Notes under the pieces: generated by a model | Seen by the model: the letters and a program-made list of their open reading frames with translations, nothing else | Database searches by the model: none | Told to the model about the DNA's origin: nothing | Shown here: positions 55,676-64,000 of the stretch, piece after piece | How the letters are laid out: the number at the start of each line of letters is the position of its first letter | Numbering within the stretch: the stretch's first letter is position 1 | Translations under genes and position numbers: made by a program | DNA from: Streptomyces sp. WM4235 | GTDB lineage: Bacteria > Actinomycetota > Actinomycetes > Streptomycetales > Streptomycetaceae | DNA length: 64,000 bases | Assembly: GCF_001279725.1 (NCBI RefSeq) | Contig: NZ_LGDE01000090.1 | Coordinates: forward strand, 34,696 to 98,695 | Reading direction: 5' to 3'

Positions 55676-57304
55676 ATGCGCGGAGCCACCCACGCCAAGT
55701 GGGCCGCATGTGCGGTGGCCGTCGCCCTCGCGGCGACGGCCTGCGGCGGCGGCGGAAGCGACGGTGGCGGAGGCGAATCGGGGATCGTCAGCTCCTCGTG
55801 GGGTGACCCGCAGAACCCGCTGGAACCCGCCAACACCAACGAGGTGCAGGGCGGCAAGGTCCTCGACATGATCTTCCGGGGCCTCAAGCGCTACGACCCG
55901 AAGACCGGCGCGGCCGTCAACATGGTCGCGGAGAAGATCGACACGACGGACAGTCAGAACTTCACGGTCACACTGAAGGACGGCTGGAAGTTCAGCAACG
56001 ACGAGCCGGTCACCGCGCAGTCCTTCGTCGACGCCTGGAACTACGGCGCGGACGTGCGCAACAAGCAGAACAACTCGCCGTTCTTCTCCGACATCGTCGG
56101 CTACGAGAACCTGCACCCAGCCTCCGGCGAACCCAAGACCAAGACGATGTCCGGACTCGTCGTCAAGGACGCCAAGACCTTCACGGTCGCCCTGAAGTCG
56201 AAGTTCTCCACCTGGCCCGAGACCCTCGGCTACCAGGCGTTCTCCCCGCTGCCCAAGGCCTTCTTCACCGACCACGCCGGCTGGCTCTCCAAGCCGATCG
56301 GCAACGGCCCCTACACGGTGGACTCGTACACCAAGGGCACCGCGATGAACCTGCGCAAGTGGGACGGGTACACCGGTGAGGACAAGGCGCAGAACGGCGG
56401 GGTGGACCTGAGGGTCTACACCGACAACAACACCGCCTACACGGACCTGATCTCCGGAAACCTCGACCTCGTCGACGACATCCCGGCGCAGCAGCTGAAG
56501 AACGTCGCCAACGACCTCGGCGACCGTTACATCAACCAGCCCGCCCTGATCATCCAGACCCTCACCTTCCCGCTGTACGACCCGCAGTGGGGCAAGGAGG
56601 GCATGGAGAAGGTCCGCCGGGGCATCTCGATGGCGATCAACCGCGACGAGATCACCAAGCAGATCTTCCGCGACACCCGCACCCCGGCCAAGGACTGGAC
56701 CTCGCCGGCCCTCGGCGAGGACGGCGGCTTCAACGCCACCCTCTGCGGCGACGCCTGCGTCTTCAACCCCACCGAGGCCAAGAAGCTCATCCAGGAGGCC
56801 GGCGGCCTGCCCGGCGGCAAGATGACGCTCACCTCCAACGTGGACACCGGTTCGCACCGCGACTGGATGGACGCCGTCTGCAACAGCGTCAACAACGCCC
56901 TCGGCGAGGGCCCGGTCTGCACGGTCAACCCGGTCGGCACCTTCGCGGACTTCCGCAACCAGCAGAGCGCCTTCAAGCTCACCGGCCCCTTCCGCTCGGG
57001 CTGGCAGGCCGACTACCCGCTCATCCAGAACTTCCTGGAGCCGCTGTACTACACCGGCGCCTCCTCCAACTACGGCAAGTTCTCCAACCCGGAGTTCGAC
57101 AAGCTCGTCGACCAGGCCAACCAGGAGAGCGACACGGCCAAGGCCACGGCCACCTTCCAGGACGCCGAGAAGATCCTCGCCGAGCAGATGCCCGCCATCC
57201 CGCTCTGGTACCAGAACGGCAGCGCCGGCCACTCCGAGCGGATCTCCGACGTGGCCCTCAACCAGTTCAGCGTCCCGGTCTACAACGCGATCAAGGTCAG
57301 CTGA
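55676..57304 (+). CDS. Oligopeptide ABC transporter binding lipoprotein, operon 2
   Basis: A 542-residue SBP_bac_5 lipoprotein. The signal begins MRGATHAKW, close to that of operon 1, and the lipobox ATAC ends in Cys23. It has WKFSNDEPVTAQSFVDAWNY and VRRGISMAINRDEITK. The mature part differs clearly from the operon 1 protein and has two extra cysteine pairs (LCGDACVF, VCNSVNN...VCTV) absent there, so the two transporters probably take different peptides. The start ATG at 55676 has AGGAGG upstream; the frame is open from 55646. Confidence 0.93.
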   Translation: MRGATHAKWAACAVAVALAATACGGGGSDGGGGESGIVSSSWGDPQNPLEPANTNEVQGGKVLDMIFRGLKRYDPKTGAAVNMVAEKIDTTDSQNFTVTLKDGWKFSNDEPVTAQSFVDAWNYGADVRNKQNNSPFFSDIVGYENLHPASGEPKTKTMSGLVVKDAKTFTVALKSKFSTWPETLGYQAFSPLPKAFFTDHAGWLSKPIGNGPYTVDSYTKGTAMNLRKWDGYTGEDKAQNGGVDLRVYTDNNTAYTDLISGNLDLVDDIPAQQLKNVANDLGDRYINQPALIIQTLTFPLYDPQWGKEGMEKVRRGISMAINRDEITKQIFRDTRTPAKDWTSPALGEDGGFNATLCGDACVFNPTEAKKLIQEAGGLPGGKMTLTSNVDTGSHRDWMDAVCNSVNNALGEGPVCTVNPVGTFADFRNQQSAFKLTGPFRSGWQADYPLIQNFLEPLYYTGASSNYGKFSNPEFDKLVDQANQESDTAKATATFQDAEKILAEQMPAIPLWYQNGSAGHSERISDVALNQFSVPVYNAIKVS

Positions 57305-57322
57305 CCCCCACACGGATCCCGC

Positions 57323-57353
57323 GCCCTCCGGCACCCCCTCGGTTCCGGAGGGC
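57323..57353 (+). terminator. Intra-operon hairpin after binding-protein gene 2
   Basis: A perfect 9-bp stem (57323-57331 with 57345-57353) with a 13-base loop, in the same place as the hairpin of operon 1 but with a different sequence. Confidence 0.65.
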
Positions 57354-57376
57354 CCACCGACACCCCGGAGCACTCC

Positions 57377-58300
57377 TTGGGACGCTACGTGATCCGGCGG
57401 CTGCTCCAGATGATCCCCGTGTTCATCGGCAGCACGTTCCTGATCTTCTTCATGGTGTACGCGCTGGGCGACCCGGTCGCCGCCCTCTTCGGCGACAAGG
57501 CGCCCGACCCCGCCACCGCCGCGCGCATCCGCAAGGACCTCTACCTCGACCAGCCCCTGTGGAAGCAGTACCTGCACTACATGGGGCAGATCTTCCAGGG
57601 CGACTTCGGCACCGCCTTCAACGGCCAACCGGTCACCGAACTGATGGCGTCCGCCTTCCCCGTGACCCTGCGCCTGACCCTGGTCGCCATCGTCATCGAG
57701 GTCATCGTCGGCATCACCCTCGGCGTGATCAGCGGCCTGCGCCGGGGCCGGAGCATCGACACCACCGTGCTGGTGCTCACCCTCGTCGTGATCTCGGTGC
57801 CCACCTTCGTGACGGGGTACCTGCTCCAGTTCCTCTTCGGCGTCAAATGGGGCTGGGTCCGGCCCACCGTCTCCGGGGAGGTCGCCTTCGGTGAGCTGAT
57901 CCTGCCCGGCATCGTGCTCGCGCTGGTCTCCCTCGCGTACGTCACCCGGCTCTCGCGCACCTCCATCGCGGAGAACGTCAAGGCCGACTACGTCCGCACC
58001 GCCGTCGCCAAGGGACTGCCGCGCCGCCGGGTCATCACCCGGCACCTGCTGCGCAACTCGCTGATCCCCGTGGTCACCTTCATCGGCACCGACATCGGCG
58101 CCCTCATGGGCGGCGCCATCGTCACCGAGCGGATCTTCAACATCCACGGCGTCGGCTACCAGCTCTACCAGGGCATCCTGCGCAACAACTCCCCGACGGT
58201 GGTCGGCTTCGTGACCATCCTCGTCATCGTCTTCCTCCTGGCGAACCTGCTCGTCGACCTGCTCTACGCGGTCCTGGACCCGAGGATCCGTTATGCCTGA
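57377..58300 (+). CDS. Oligopeptide ABC transporter permease (OppB-like), operon 2
   Basis: A 307-residue permease with six helices. The N-terminus GRYVIRRLLQMIPVFIGST and the EAA loop VKADYVRTAVAKGLPRRRV parallel the operon 1 protein. The start is a TTG at 57377 with GGAG upstream, while its paralogue uses ATG. It overlaps the next permease by 8 bases. Confidence 0.94.
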   Translation: MGRYVIRRLLQMIPVFIGSTFLIFFMVYALGDPVAALFGDKAPDPATAARIRKDLYLDQPLWKQYLHYMGQIFQGDFGTAFNGQPVTELMASAFPVTLRLTLVAIVIEVIVGITLGVISGLRRGRSIDTTVLVLTLVVISVPTFVTGYLLQFLFGVKWGWVRPTVSGEVAFGELILPGIVLALVSLAYVTRLSRTSIAENVKADYVRTAVAKGLPRRRVITRHLLRNSLIPVVTFIGTDIGALMGGAIVTERIFNIHGVGYQLYQGILRNNSPTVVGFVTILVIVFLLANLLVDLLYAVLDPRIRYA

Positions 58301-59294
58301 GCCGGAGCATCCCGCCTACGACCCGCTGCAACCCGGAGAGGGGGAAGCCATCGCCCCGACCGGACAGGGCGGACCCATGGATCTCGCGCTGGAGGAGGCC
58401 GAGAGCCTGGAGAAGCCACTCGGCGACGCACCCTCCGGCCCGGGGGAGAAGGCCCGCTCACTGTGGTCCGACGCCTGGTACCAACTGCGTCGCAACCCCG
58501 TCTTCATCGTCTCCTCGCTGCTGATCCTCTTCCTCGTGATCATCTCCATCTGGCCGCAGCTCATCGCGAGCGGCGACCCGCTGCACTGCGAGCTGTCGAA
58601 GTCCCAACAGGGAGCCTCGCCCGGCCACCCCTTCGGCTACGACACCCAGGGCTGCGACGTCTACACCCGCACCGTCTACGGCGCCCGCGCCTCCATCACG
58701 GTCGGCATCTGCGCCACCCTCGGCGCCGCCCTGCTCGGCTCCCTGCTCGGCGGGCTCGCCGGATTCTTCGGCGGCTGGGGCGACTCGCTGCTCTCCCGGG
58801 TCGCGGACATCTTCTTCGGCATCCCGGTCGTCCTCGGCGGCCTGGTCTTCCTGTCCGTGGTCACCAGCACCACCGTCTGGCCCGTGGTCGGCTTCATCGT
58901 GCTGCTCGGCTGGCCGCAGATCGCCCGCATCTCCCGCGGCTCGGTGATCACCGCCAAACAGAACGACTACGTACAGGCCGCCCGCGCCCTCGGCGCCGGC
59001 AACGGCCGGATGATGCTGCGACACGTCGCGCCCAACGCCGTCGCGCCCGTCATCGTCGTCGCCACCATCGCCCTGGGCACCTACATCGCCCTGGAGGCCA
59101 CCCTGTCGTTCCTCGGCGTGGGTCTGCGCCCGCCGACGGTCTCCTGGGGGATCGACATCTCCAACGCCGCCTCCCAGATCCGCAACGCCCCGCACATGCT
59201 GCTCTATCCGGCCGGCGCGCTGAGCATCACCGTGCTCGCCTTCATCATGCTCGGCGACGCGGTGCGCGACGCCCTCGACCCCAAGCTGCGCTGA
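58293..59294 (+). CDS. Oligopeptide ABC transporter permease (OppC-like), operon 2
   Basis: A 333-residue permease. It has a long acidic N-terminal tail (about 50 residues), the OppC domain (LWSDAWYQLRRNPVFIVSS), six helices and an EAA loop at YVQAARALGAGNGRMMLRH. The loop YDTQGCDVYTR matches the operon 1 protein. It overlaps the preceding permease by 8 bases (ATGCCTGA). Confidence 0.94.
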   Translation: MPEPEHPAYDPLQPGEGEAIAPTGQGGPMDLALEEAESLEKPLGDAPSGPGEKARSLWSDAWYQLRRNPVFIVSSLLILFLVIISIWPQLIASGDPLHCELSKSQQGASPGHPFGYDTQGCDVYTRTVYGARASITVGICATLGAALLGSLLGGLAGFFGGWGDSLLSRVADIFFGIPVVLGGLVFLSVVTSTTVWPVVGFIVLLGWPQIARISRGSVITAKQNDYVQAARALGAGNGRMMLRHVAPNAVAPVIVVATIALGTYIALEATLSFLGVGLRPPTVSWGIDISNAASQIRNAPHMLLYPAGALSITVLAFIMLGDAVRDALDPKLR

Positions 59295-59306
59295 GGAGTG
59301 GGCACC

Positions 59307-60281
59307 ATGCTGCTCGAAGTCCGCGACCTCCACGTGGAGTTCCACACGAGGGACGGAGTCGCCAAGGCCGTCAACGGCGTCAGCTACTCGGTGGACGAGG
59401 GCGAGACCCTCGCCGTGCTCGGCGAGTCCGGCTCCGGCAAGTCCGTCACCGCCCAGGCCGTCATGGGCATCCTGGACATGCCGCCGGGCAGGATCTCCCA
59501 CGGCGAGATCCTGTTCAAGGGCAAGGACCTCCTGAAGACCAAGGAGGAGGAACGCCGGAGGATCCGCGGCGCCGAGATGGCCATGATCTTCCAGGACGCC
59601 CTGTCCTCCCTGAACCCCGTCCTCAGCGTGGGCGCGCAGCTCGGCGAGATGTACGAGGTCCACCGCGGGATGTCCCGCAAGGACGCCAAGGCCAGGGCGA
59701 TCGAGCTGATGGACCGGGTGCGGATCCCCGCCGCCCGGCAGCGGGTGGGGGACTACCCGCACCAGTTCTCCGGCGGCATGCGCCAACGCATCATGATCGC
59801 GATGGCGCTGGCCCTCGAACCCTCCCTGATCATCGCCGACGAGCCGACCACCGCCCTCGACGTCACCGTCCAGGCCCAGGTCATGGACCTGCTCGCGGAA
59901 CTCCAGCACGAGCTGAACATGGGACTCATCCTGATCACCCACGACCTCGGCGTCGTCGCCGACGTCGCCGACAAGATCGCCGTCATGTACGCGGGCCGGA
60001 TCGTCGAGGCGGCCCCCGTGCACGAGATCTACAAGCGTCCGGCGCACCCGTACACCCGCGGCCTGCTGGACTCGATCCCGCGCCTGGACCAGAAGGGCCA
60101 GGAGCTCTACGCCATCAAGGGCCTGCCGCCCAACCTGCTCGCCATCCCGCCCGGTTGCGCCTTCAACCCCCGCTGTCCGATGGCCCGGCCGGCCTGCCGG
60201 GCCGAGGTCCCGCCGCTCGCCGACGTCGCCCCGGACCGCACCAGCGCGTGCTTCTTCTGGAAGGAGTGCATCGGTGCCTGA
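59307..60281 (+). CDS. Oligopeptide ABC transporter ATPase (OppD-like), operon 2
   Basis: A 324-residue ATPase with Walker A GESGSGKS, signature QFSGGMRQR and Walker [13 protein letters not shown], and the C-terminal [14 protein letters not shown] motif. The start is set at ATG 59307 because GAGGAG lies nine bases upstream; a GTG at 59298 directly abuts that motif. It lacks the 20-residue leader of the operon 1 paralogue. The region around 60022-60140 is almost identical in DNA to the matching part of operon 1. Confidence 0.92.
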   Translation: MLLEVRDLHVEFHTRDGVAKAVNGVSYSVDEGETLAVLGESGSGKSVTAQAVMGILDMPPGRISHGEILFKGKDLLKTKEEERRRIRGAEMAMIFQDALSSLNPVLSVGAQLGEMYEVHRGMSRKDAKARAIELMDRVRIPAARQRVGDYPHQFSGGMRQRIMIAMALALEPSLIIADEPTTALDVTVQAQVMDLLAELQHELNMGLILITHDLGVVADVADKIAVMYAGRIVEAAPVHEIYKRPAHPYTRGLLDSIPRLDQKGQELYAIKGLPPNLLAIPPGCAFNPRCPMARPACRAEVPPLADVAPDRTSACFFWKECIGA

Positions 60282-61395
60282 ACCCATCCTGGAAGTGCGG
60301 GACCTGGTCAAGCACTACCCGCTGACCCGCGGCGTCCTCTTCAAGAAGAGGATCGGCGCCGTCAAGGCCGTCGACGGCGTCTCCTTCGACCTCGCCCCCG
60401 GCGAGACGCTCGGCATCGTCGGCGAGTCCGGCTGCGGCAAGTCCACCGTCGCGAAGATGCTGGTCAACCTGGAGCGCCCGACCTCCGGGGCCATCTCCTA
60501 CAAGGGCGAGGACATCACCAGGCTGTCCGGGCGGGCCCTGAAGGCCGTACGGCGCAACATCCAGATGGTGTTCCAGGACCCGTACACCTCGCTGAACCCG
60601 CGCATGACGGTCGGCGACATCATCGGGGAACCGTACGAGATCCACCCCGAGGTGGCCCCCAAGGGGGACCGGCGCCGCAAGGTCCAGGACCTGCTGGACG
60701 TCGTCGGCCTCAACCCCGAGTACATCAACCGCTACCCGCACCAGTTCTCCGGCGGTCAGCGCCAACGCATCGGCATCGCCCGCGGCCTGGCCCTGCGCCC
60801 CGAGGTCATCGTCGCCGACGAACCGGTCTCCGCGCTCGACGTCTCCGTCCAGGCGCAGGTGATCAACCTGCTGGCCCGGCTCCAGGACGAGTTCGAGCTG
60901 TCCTACGTGTTCATCGCGCACGACCTCTCGATCGTCCGGCACATCTCCGACCGGGTCGGCGTGATGTACCTGGGCCGGATCGTCGAGATCGGCAGCGACA
61001 TCCAGATCTACGACCACCCCACCCACCCCTACACCCAGGCGCTGCTCTCGGCCGTGCCCGTTCCCGACCCCGACGCCCGCGCCCACCGGGACCGGATCAT
61101 CCTCTCCGGGGACGTCCCCTCCCCGGCCGATCCGCCCTCGGGCTGCCCCTTCCGCACCCGCTGCTGGAAGGCCGAGGCGCGGTGCGCGGCGGAGGTGCCG
61201 CTGCTCGCGATCCCGCGGGTCTTCCCCTCGGGCCCGGCGGCGCACCCGTCGGCCTGCCACTTCGCGGCCGAGAAGCGGGTGGTCCCGGGACCGGGCGAAC
61301 TCCCGCCGCCGCCGGACCCGCCACCCGCCGGCCCACCGGCCCCGGAGCCTCCGTCAGCCGGTCCGTCACCCGGAGACCCCCCGTCCGAGGAGTAG
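60274..61395 (+). CDS. Oligopeptide ABC transporter ATPase (OppF-like), operon 2
   Basis: A 373-residue ATPase with Walker [10 protein letters not shown], signature [11 protein letters not shown] and Walker [13 protein letters not shown], and the cysteine motif [14 protein letters not shown]. The GTG start overlaps the previous gene by 8 bases. The last 35 or so residues are a Pro-rich tail ([17 protein letters not shown]) absent from the operon 1 paralogue, a recent extension by eye. Confidence 0.93.
   Translation: MPEPILEVRDLVKHYPLTRGVLFKKRIGAVKAVDGVSFDLAPGETLGIVGESGCGKSTVAKMLVNLERPTSGAISYKGEDITRLSGRALKAVRRNIQMVFQDPYTSLNPRMTVGDIIGEPYEIHPEVAPKGDRRRKVQDLLDVVGLNPEYINRYPHQFSGGQRQRIGIARGLALRPEVIVADEPVSALDVSVQAQVINLLARLQDEFELSYVFIAHDLSIVRHISDRVGVMYLGRIVEIGSDIQIYDHPTHPYTQALLSAVPVPDPDARAHRDRIILSGDVPSPADPPSGCPFRTRCWKAEARCAAEVPLLAIPRVFPSGPAAHPSACHFAAEKRVVPGPGELPPPPDPPPAGPPAPEPPSAGPSPGDPPSEE
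60535..60629 (+). repeat. 95-base tract identical between the two OppF-like genes, copy 2
   Basis: Identical at all 95 positions to 53738-53832, in the same orientation, 6797 bases apart. Confidence 0.8.
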
Positions 61396-61776
61396 CCGAT
61401 CGGGCCGGTGGCAGCACGGGGGCTCACACCCGGCGATCATTTCCAGCCACCCCCGAATATGCGGAGAGCCTGGCCCAGGGTGACGACAACTCGGTTTACC
61501 TGGTGGCAACTTGACCGTTTCTGGCCCGAGATGTGAACCGGGCAGCCTGGGTCGGGTGCGGCCGTGCGGGTGCCGACAGCCGGCCGGGCAGGCGTACGGC
61601 CTCCCCGGCCGGCCTCCCCCGTGACCCTGCGCATGCACGGCGTGCGCCCCTTGTGCTGCCGGAATTCGATCGATGCGCTGGTACGGATAGTTATGATCCG
61701 TAGCGCACGGTGGGTATGAGTCCGCCGAGGCACGAATGCGCGTACCGATGTCCGCTCGACGTGGAGGTGAAACGCC
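61396..61776. other. 381-base intergenic region
   Basis: No gene is seen. A 10-bp GC stem (61579-61588 with 61604-61613) may end the opp operon 2 transcript. The right part holds the promoter-like region of the small membrane protein gene, described separately. No riboswitch fold was recognised. Confidence 0.5.
61682..61702 (+). promoter_or_regulatory. Inverted repeat overlapping a TATGAT -10-like element
   Basis: TACGGAT (61682-61688) and ATCCGTA (61696-61702) form a perfect 7-bp inverted repeat with a 7-base centre. TATGAT at 61692-61697 overlaps it and matches a -10 hexamer, 80 bases before the small membrane protein gene. A repressor site over the promoter is a reasonable reading; no clear -35 was found. 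Confidence 0.5.
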
Positions 61777-61971
61777 GTGGCACTCTCGATCTCGGCCGTG
61801 GTGCTGCTGGCGATCGTCGTCTTCCTGCTGGTTCGGAGGTCGGGACTGAAGGCAGGACACGCCGTCGTGTGTGTGCTGCTCGGCTTCTATCTGGCGAGTT
61901 CGACCATCGCGCCGACGCTCAGCCAGCTGACGTCCAACGTGGCCAGCATGATCAGTGGCCTCAAGTTCTAG
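61777..61971 (+). CDS. Small two-helix membrane protein
   Basis: A 64-residue protein with two hydrophobic helices (residues 2-20, ALSISAVVLLAIVVFLLVR; and 27-46, GHAVVCVLLGFYLASSTIAP) and a short polar tail. GGAGGTG lies ahead of the GTG start at 61777. It resembles a conserved streptomycete hypothetical protein next to mshB; its function is unknown. mshB begins 23 bases downstream, so cotranscription is likely. Confidence 0.78.
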   Translation: MALSISAVVLLAIVVFLLVRRSGLKAGHAVVCVLLGFYLASSTIAPTLSQLTSNVASMISGLKF

Positions 61972-61994
61972 GACTCAGCTCGTAGGCTGACCCC

Positions 61995-62897
61995 ATGAAC
62001 GGTCTTCCCGCTCGTCGTCTGCTCCTCGTGCACGCGCACCCGGACGACGAGTCCATCAACAACGGCGTCACCATGGCCAAGTACGCGGTCGAGGGCGCCC
62101 ACGTCGCGTTGGTGACCTGCACGCTGGGCGAGGAGGGCGAGGTCATCCCGCCCGACCTCGCCCATCTCGCGGCCGACCGCGACGACACCCTCGGCCCCCA
62201 TCGCATCGGCGAGCTCGCCGCGGCCATGGGGGAACTGGGCGTCACCGACCACCGGTTCCTCGGCGGCCCCGGTCGCTTCCGCGACTCCGGGATGATGGGC
62301 GCCGAGCAGAACCACCGCCCCGGCGCCTTCTGGTCCGCCGACGTGGACGAGGCCGCCGCGTACCTCGTCGAGGTCATCCGGGAGCTGCGCCCGCAGGTCC
62401 TCGTCACCTACGACCCCGACGGCGGCTACGGACACCCCGACCACATCCAGGCCCACCGCGTCGCCACGCGCGCGGCGGAACTCGCCGCGGAGGGCGCGTA
62501 CCGGCGCGATCTCGGCACGGCGCACACGATCGGGAAGATCTACTGGAACCGGGTGCCGCGCTCGGTGGTCGAGGAAGGCTTCGCCCGACTGCGCGCCGCC
62601 GGCAAGGCGCCCTTCCCCGGCCTCGCCGCGCCGGACGACGTGCCCGGAGTCGTCGCCGACGAGCGCATCACCGCCGAGATCGGCGACGGGGTCGCCGGCG
62701 AGGCGTTCGTCGCGGCCAAGGCCGCCGCGATGCGCGCGCACGCCACCCAGATCGCCGTGGACGGGCCCTTCTTCGCCCTGTCGAACGACCTGGCCCAGCC
62801 GCTCTTCGCCCGCGAGTACTACGAACTCGTCGCGGGCGAGCCGGGGGCACCGGCCGGCGAACGCGAGCGGGACCTCTTCGCGGGGGTGTCGGCATGA
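61995..62897 (+). CDS. mshB: Mycothiol biosynthesis deacetylase MshB
   Basis: Removes the acetyl group from GlcNAc-inositol in mycothiol synthesis, a zinc enzyme of the LmbE/PIG-L family. The 300-residue protein has the zinc motif HAHPDDES (His15, Asp18) and a third ligand in [12 protein letters not shown] (about His147), the same spacing as the M. tuberculosis enzyme. It overlaps the next gene by 4 bases (ATGA). Confidence 0.95.
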   Translation: MNGLPARRLLLVHAHPDDESINNGVTMAKYAVEGAHVALVTCTLGEEGEVIPPDLAHLAADRDDTLGPHRIGELAAAMGELGVTDHRFLGGPGRFRDSGMMGAEQNHRPGAFWSADVDEAAAYLVEVIRELRPQVLVTYDPDGGYGHPDHIQAHRVATRAAELAAEGAYRRDLGTAHTIGKIYWNRVPRSVVEEGFARLRAAGKAPFPGLAAPDDVPGVVADERITAEIGDGVAGEAFVAAKAAAMRAHATQIAVDGPFFALSNDLAQPLFAREYYELVAGEPGAPAGERERDLFAGVSA

Positions 62898-63277
62898 CCA
62901 CCACCTGGACCCCCGGCCGGATCGCCGCCCTGCTCGGCCTGCTCGTCGCCGGCGCGGTGGCCGGCGCGGCGGGCTGGCTCGTGGTGGGCCTGTGGTTCCC
63001 GGGCGGACTGCTGCTCGCGCTGGCGGCGCTCTTCGGCGTGTTCCTCGCGGGCCGGATCGCCACCGGAACCGGCATCGGCGTGGGCGCCGCGGTGATCGGC
63101 TGGTTCCTGGCCTACGTACTCCTCAGCCTGCCGCGCCCCGAAGGGGACTTCCTGCTCGGTTCGTCCGGAATCGGCATGTACGCGTACCTATTGGGCGGGA
63201 CGGTGATCGCTGTGATCTGCGCCACGATGCGCGGCCCGGTCGACCGGCCGGTTTCGGCCGCGAAGCCCCGCCCGTGA
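62894..63277 (+). CDS. DUF6113 membrane protein
   Basis: A 127-residue protein with four hydrophobic helices, annotated in Streptomyces as DUF6113 and found beside mshB. Function is unknown. It is translationally coupled to mshB through an ATGA overlap. Confidence 0.82.
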   Translation: MTTTWTPGRIAALLGLLVAGAVAGAAGWLVVGLWFPGGLLLALAALFGVFLAGRIATGTGIGVGAAVIGWFLAYVLLSLPRPEGDFLLGSSGIGMYAYLLGGTVIAVICATMRGPVDRPVSAAKPRP

Positions 63278-63482
63278 CGTGCCGTTGAGCGTGGACGCGA
63301 TCCGATCGGGGACGGCTTGAGGGGGTTTGACGGATCGTTGAGTACCCTCTCGGAGCGGGTCAAGGGGAATCCCCGATTCCCCGCGAACAGTTGCGCCCGG
63401 GCGACGGCCAGTATGGTGGACGGGCCGCCGAGCTGCCCGCGCACGGTATGACGGGCGGCGGAGCCAACCGGGAGAACCTGCC

Positions 63483-64000
63483 TTGAGCCGTGAAACCGAC
63501 AGTCCGTCCCCCGGGCCCCAAGGGCGCGGTGGAGCCGCCTACCCCTCGGGTACGCCGCCGTATGGAACCGGCCAGTATCCGTCCACGGACGCTGCGGCGA
63601 CCACCCCGGAGGAGAACTCTGTGACTTCGAAGCCGTCCACGCCCGACTCCGACGGGCCGAAGACCGAGACCACCCTGACGACCCGGATCCGGATCAACAT
63701 CCCGGGTTCGCGTCCGATCCCGCCCGTCGTCGTGCGCAAGCCCGTCAAGGACGCCGAGGGCGGCGCCGAGCATGCCGCGCCGGGCGCCGGCGAGTCCGCC
63801 GCGCCGCCCGCGCCGGCCCCTGCCCCGGCGCCCCTGCCCGTGCGCCCCCCGCAGTCGGCCCCGCCCTCCTCGGGGGGTTCGGAGGAGCCGGCCAGCAACT
63901 GGTTCGCGCCGCGCAAGTCGACCCCGCCGCCCCCGCCCGGCGACGGCGGCGCCCCCGCGGGCCCGCCGAGCGCCGGCCACGGCGCCGCGCCGGCCGGCCC
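63483..64000 (+). CDS. Proline-rich hypothetical protein, 3' end outside window
   Basis: From a TTG at 63483 (AGAACC a few bases upstream; a strong site is lacking) the frame stays open to the right edge, 172 codons. The visible part is low-complexity and rich in Pro, Ala and Ser. It includes one conserved-looking block (TTLTTRIRINIPGSRPIPPVV, in part) and WFAPRKS, which I recall from a streptomycete protein of unknown function near mshB. No domain can be assigned because the C-terminus is missing. Confidence 0.65.
   Translation, partial: MSRETDSPSPGPQGRGGAAYPSGTPPYGTGQYPSTDAAATTPEENSVTSKPSTPDSDGPKTETTLTTRIRINIPGSRPIPPVVVRKPVKDAEGGAEHAAPGAGESAAPPAPAPAPAPLPVRPPQSAPPSSGGSEEPASNWFAPRKSTPPPPPGDGGAPAGPPSAGHGAAPAG

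Noticed and set aside
55622-58147. An 841-codon minus-strand frame opposite opp operon 2
   Set aside because: Shadow of strongly supported transporter genes; composition is Val/Asp/Glu/Gly repeats without a recognisable fold.
61396-61776. A riboswitch in the 381-base gap before the small membrane protein gene
   Set aside because: No conserved riboswitch core was recognised; the visible stems are simple GC hairpins.

Overview
The window is high-GC (about 70% or more by eye) actinomycete chromosome, almost certainly Streptomyces or a close relative. GTG and TTG starts are common and third positions are nearly always G or C. I found only one in-frame TTA codon. The gene content (class II and class I fumarases, a WhiB-like gene beside glpX, xseA/xseB, ispH, ppgK, ychF, typA, two oligopeptide ABC operons, mshB) is that of a conserved Streptomyces core region. 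No rRNA, tRNA, CRISPR, prophage or complete insertion sequence was seen.

Layout. 1-10 kb: a DUF402 protein cut by the left edge, fumC, a secreted SGNH esterase-lectin, a glycerophosphodiester phosphodiesterase, the class I fumarase, a DUF1707 protein, a WhiB-like regulator, glpX and a DUF4245 protein. 10-17.6 kb: a nitroreductase, xseB, xseA and an amino-acid permease on the minus strand, then ispH-ppgK, a DUF6542 protein and ychF. 17.5-18.8 kb is the one clearly accessory patch: a RelE/Phd-type toxin-antitoxin pair between direct repeats, one of which copies the 3' end of ychF, next to a truncated Uma2 nuclease gene. 18.8-30 kb is rich in secreted proteins: an SMP-30-like lactonase divergent from a MarR regulator, two paralogous membrane-anchored esterases, a translationally coupled trypsin-like protease, a PEP-mutase-family enzyme, a threonine-synthase-like enzyme, a subtilisin with P-domain (carrying the TTA codon), a Septum_form-type protein and a GntR regulator.

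30-43 kb: an NCS1 permease with a cysteine-rich tail, a SPOR protein, a Nudix hydrolase, an RsbW-like kinase beside a large PAS-GAF-SpoIIE phosphatase, a PspA/TPM envelope pair and a succinate dehydrogenase operon (anchor-flavoprotein-iron-sulfur). 43-64 kb: a solitary peptide-binding lipoprotein with a long disordered insert, typA, then two tandem five-gene oligopeptide ABC operons (binding protein, two permeases, two ATPases) separated by a two-domain acetyltransferase gene, then a small membrane protein, mshB, a DUF6113 protein and the start of a proline-rich protein cut by the right edge.

Functionally the window combines central carbon metabolism (two fumarases, succinate dehydrogenase, fructose bisphosphatase, polyphosphate glucokinase), isoprenoid and mycothiol biosynthesis, peptide uptake of the BldK/Opp type, and secreted hydrolases that could supply peptides to it. 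Coordinates are read from the sequence. Functional assignments rest on motif recognition, without database searches.
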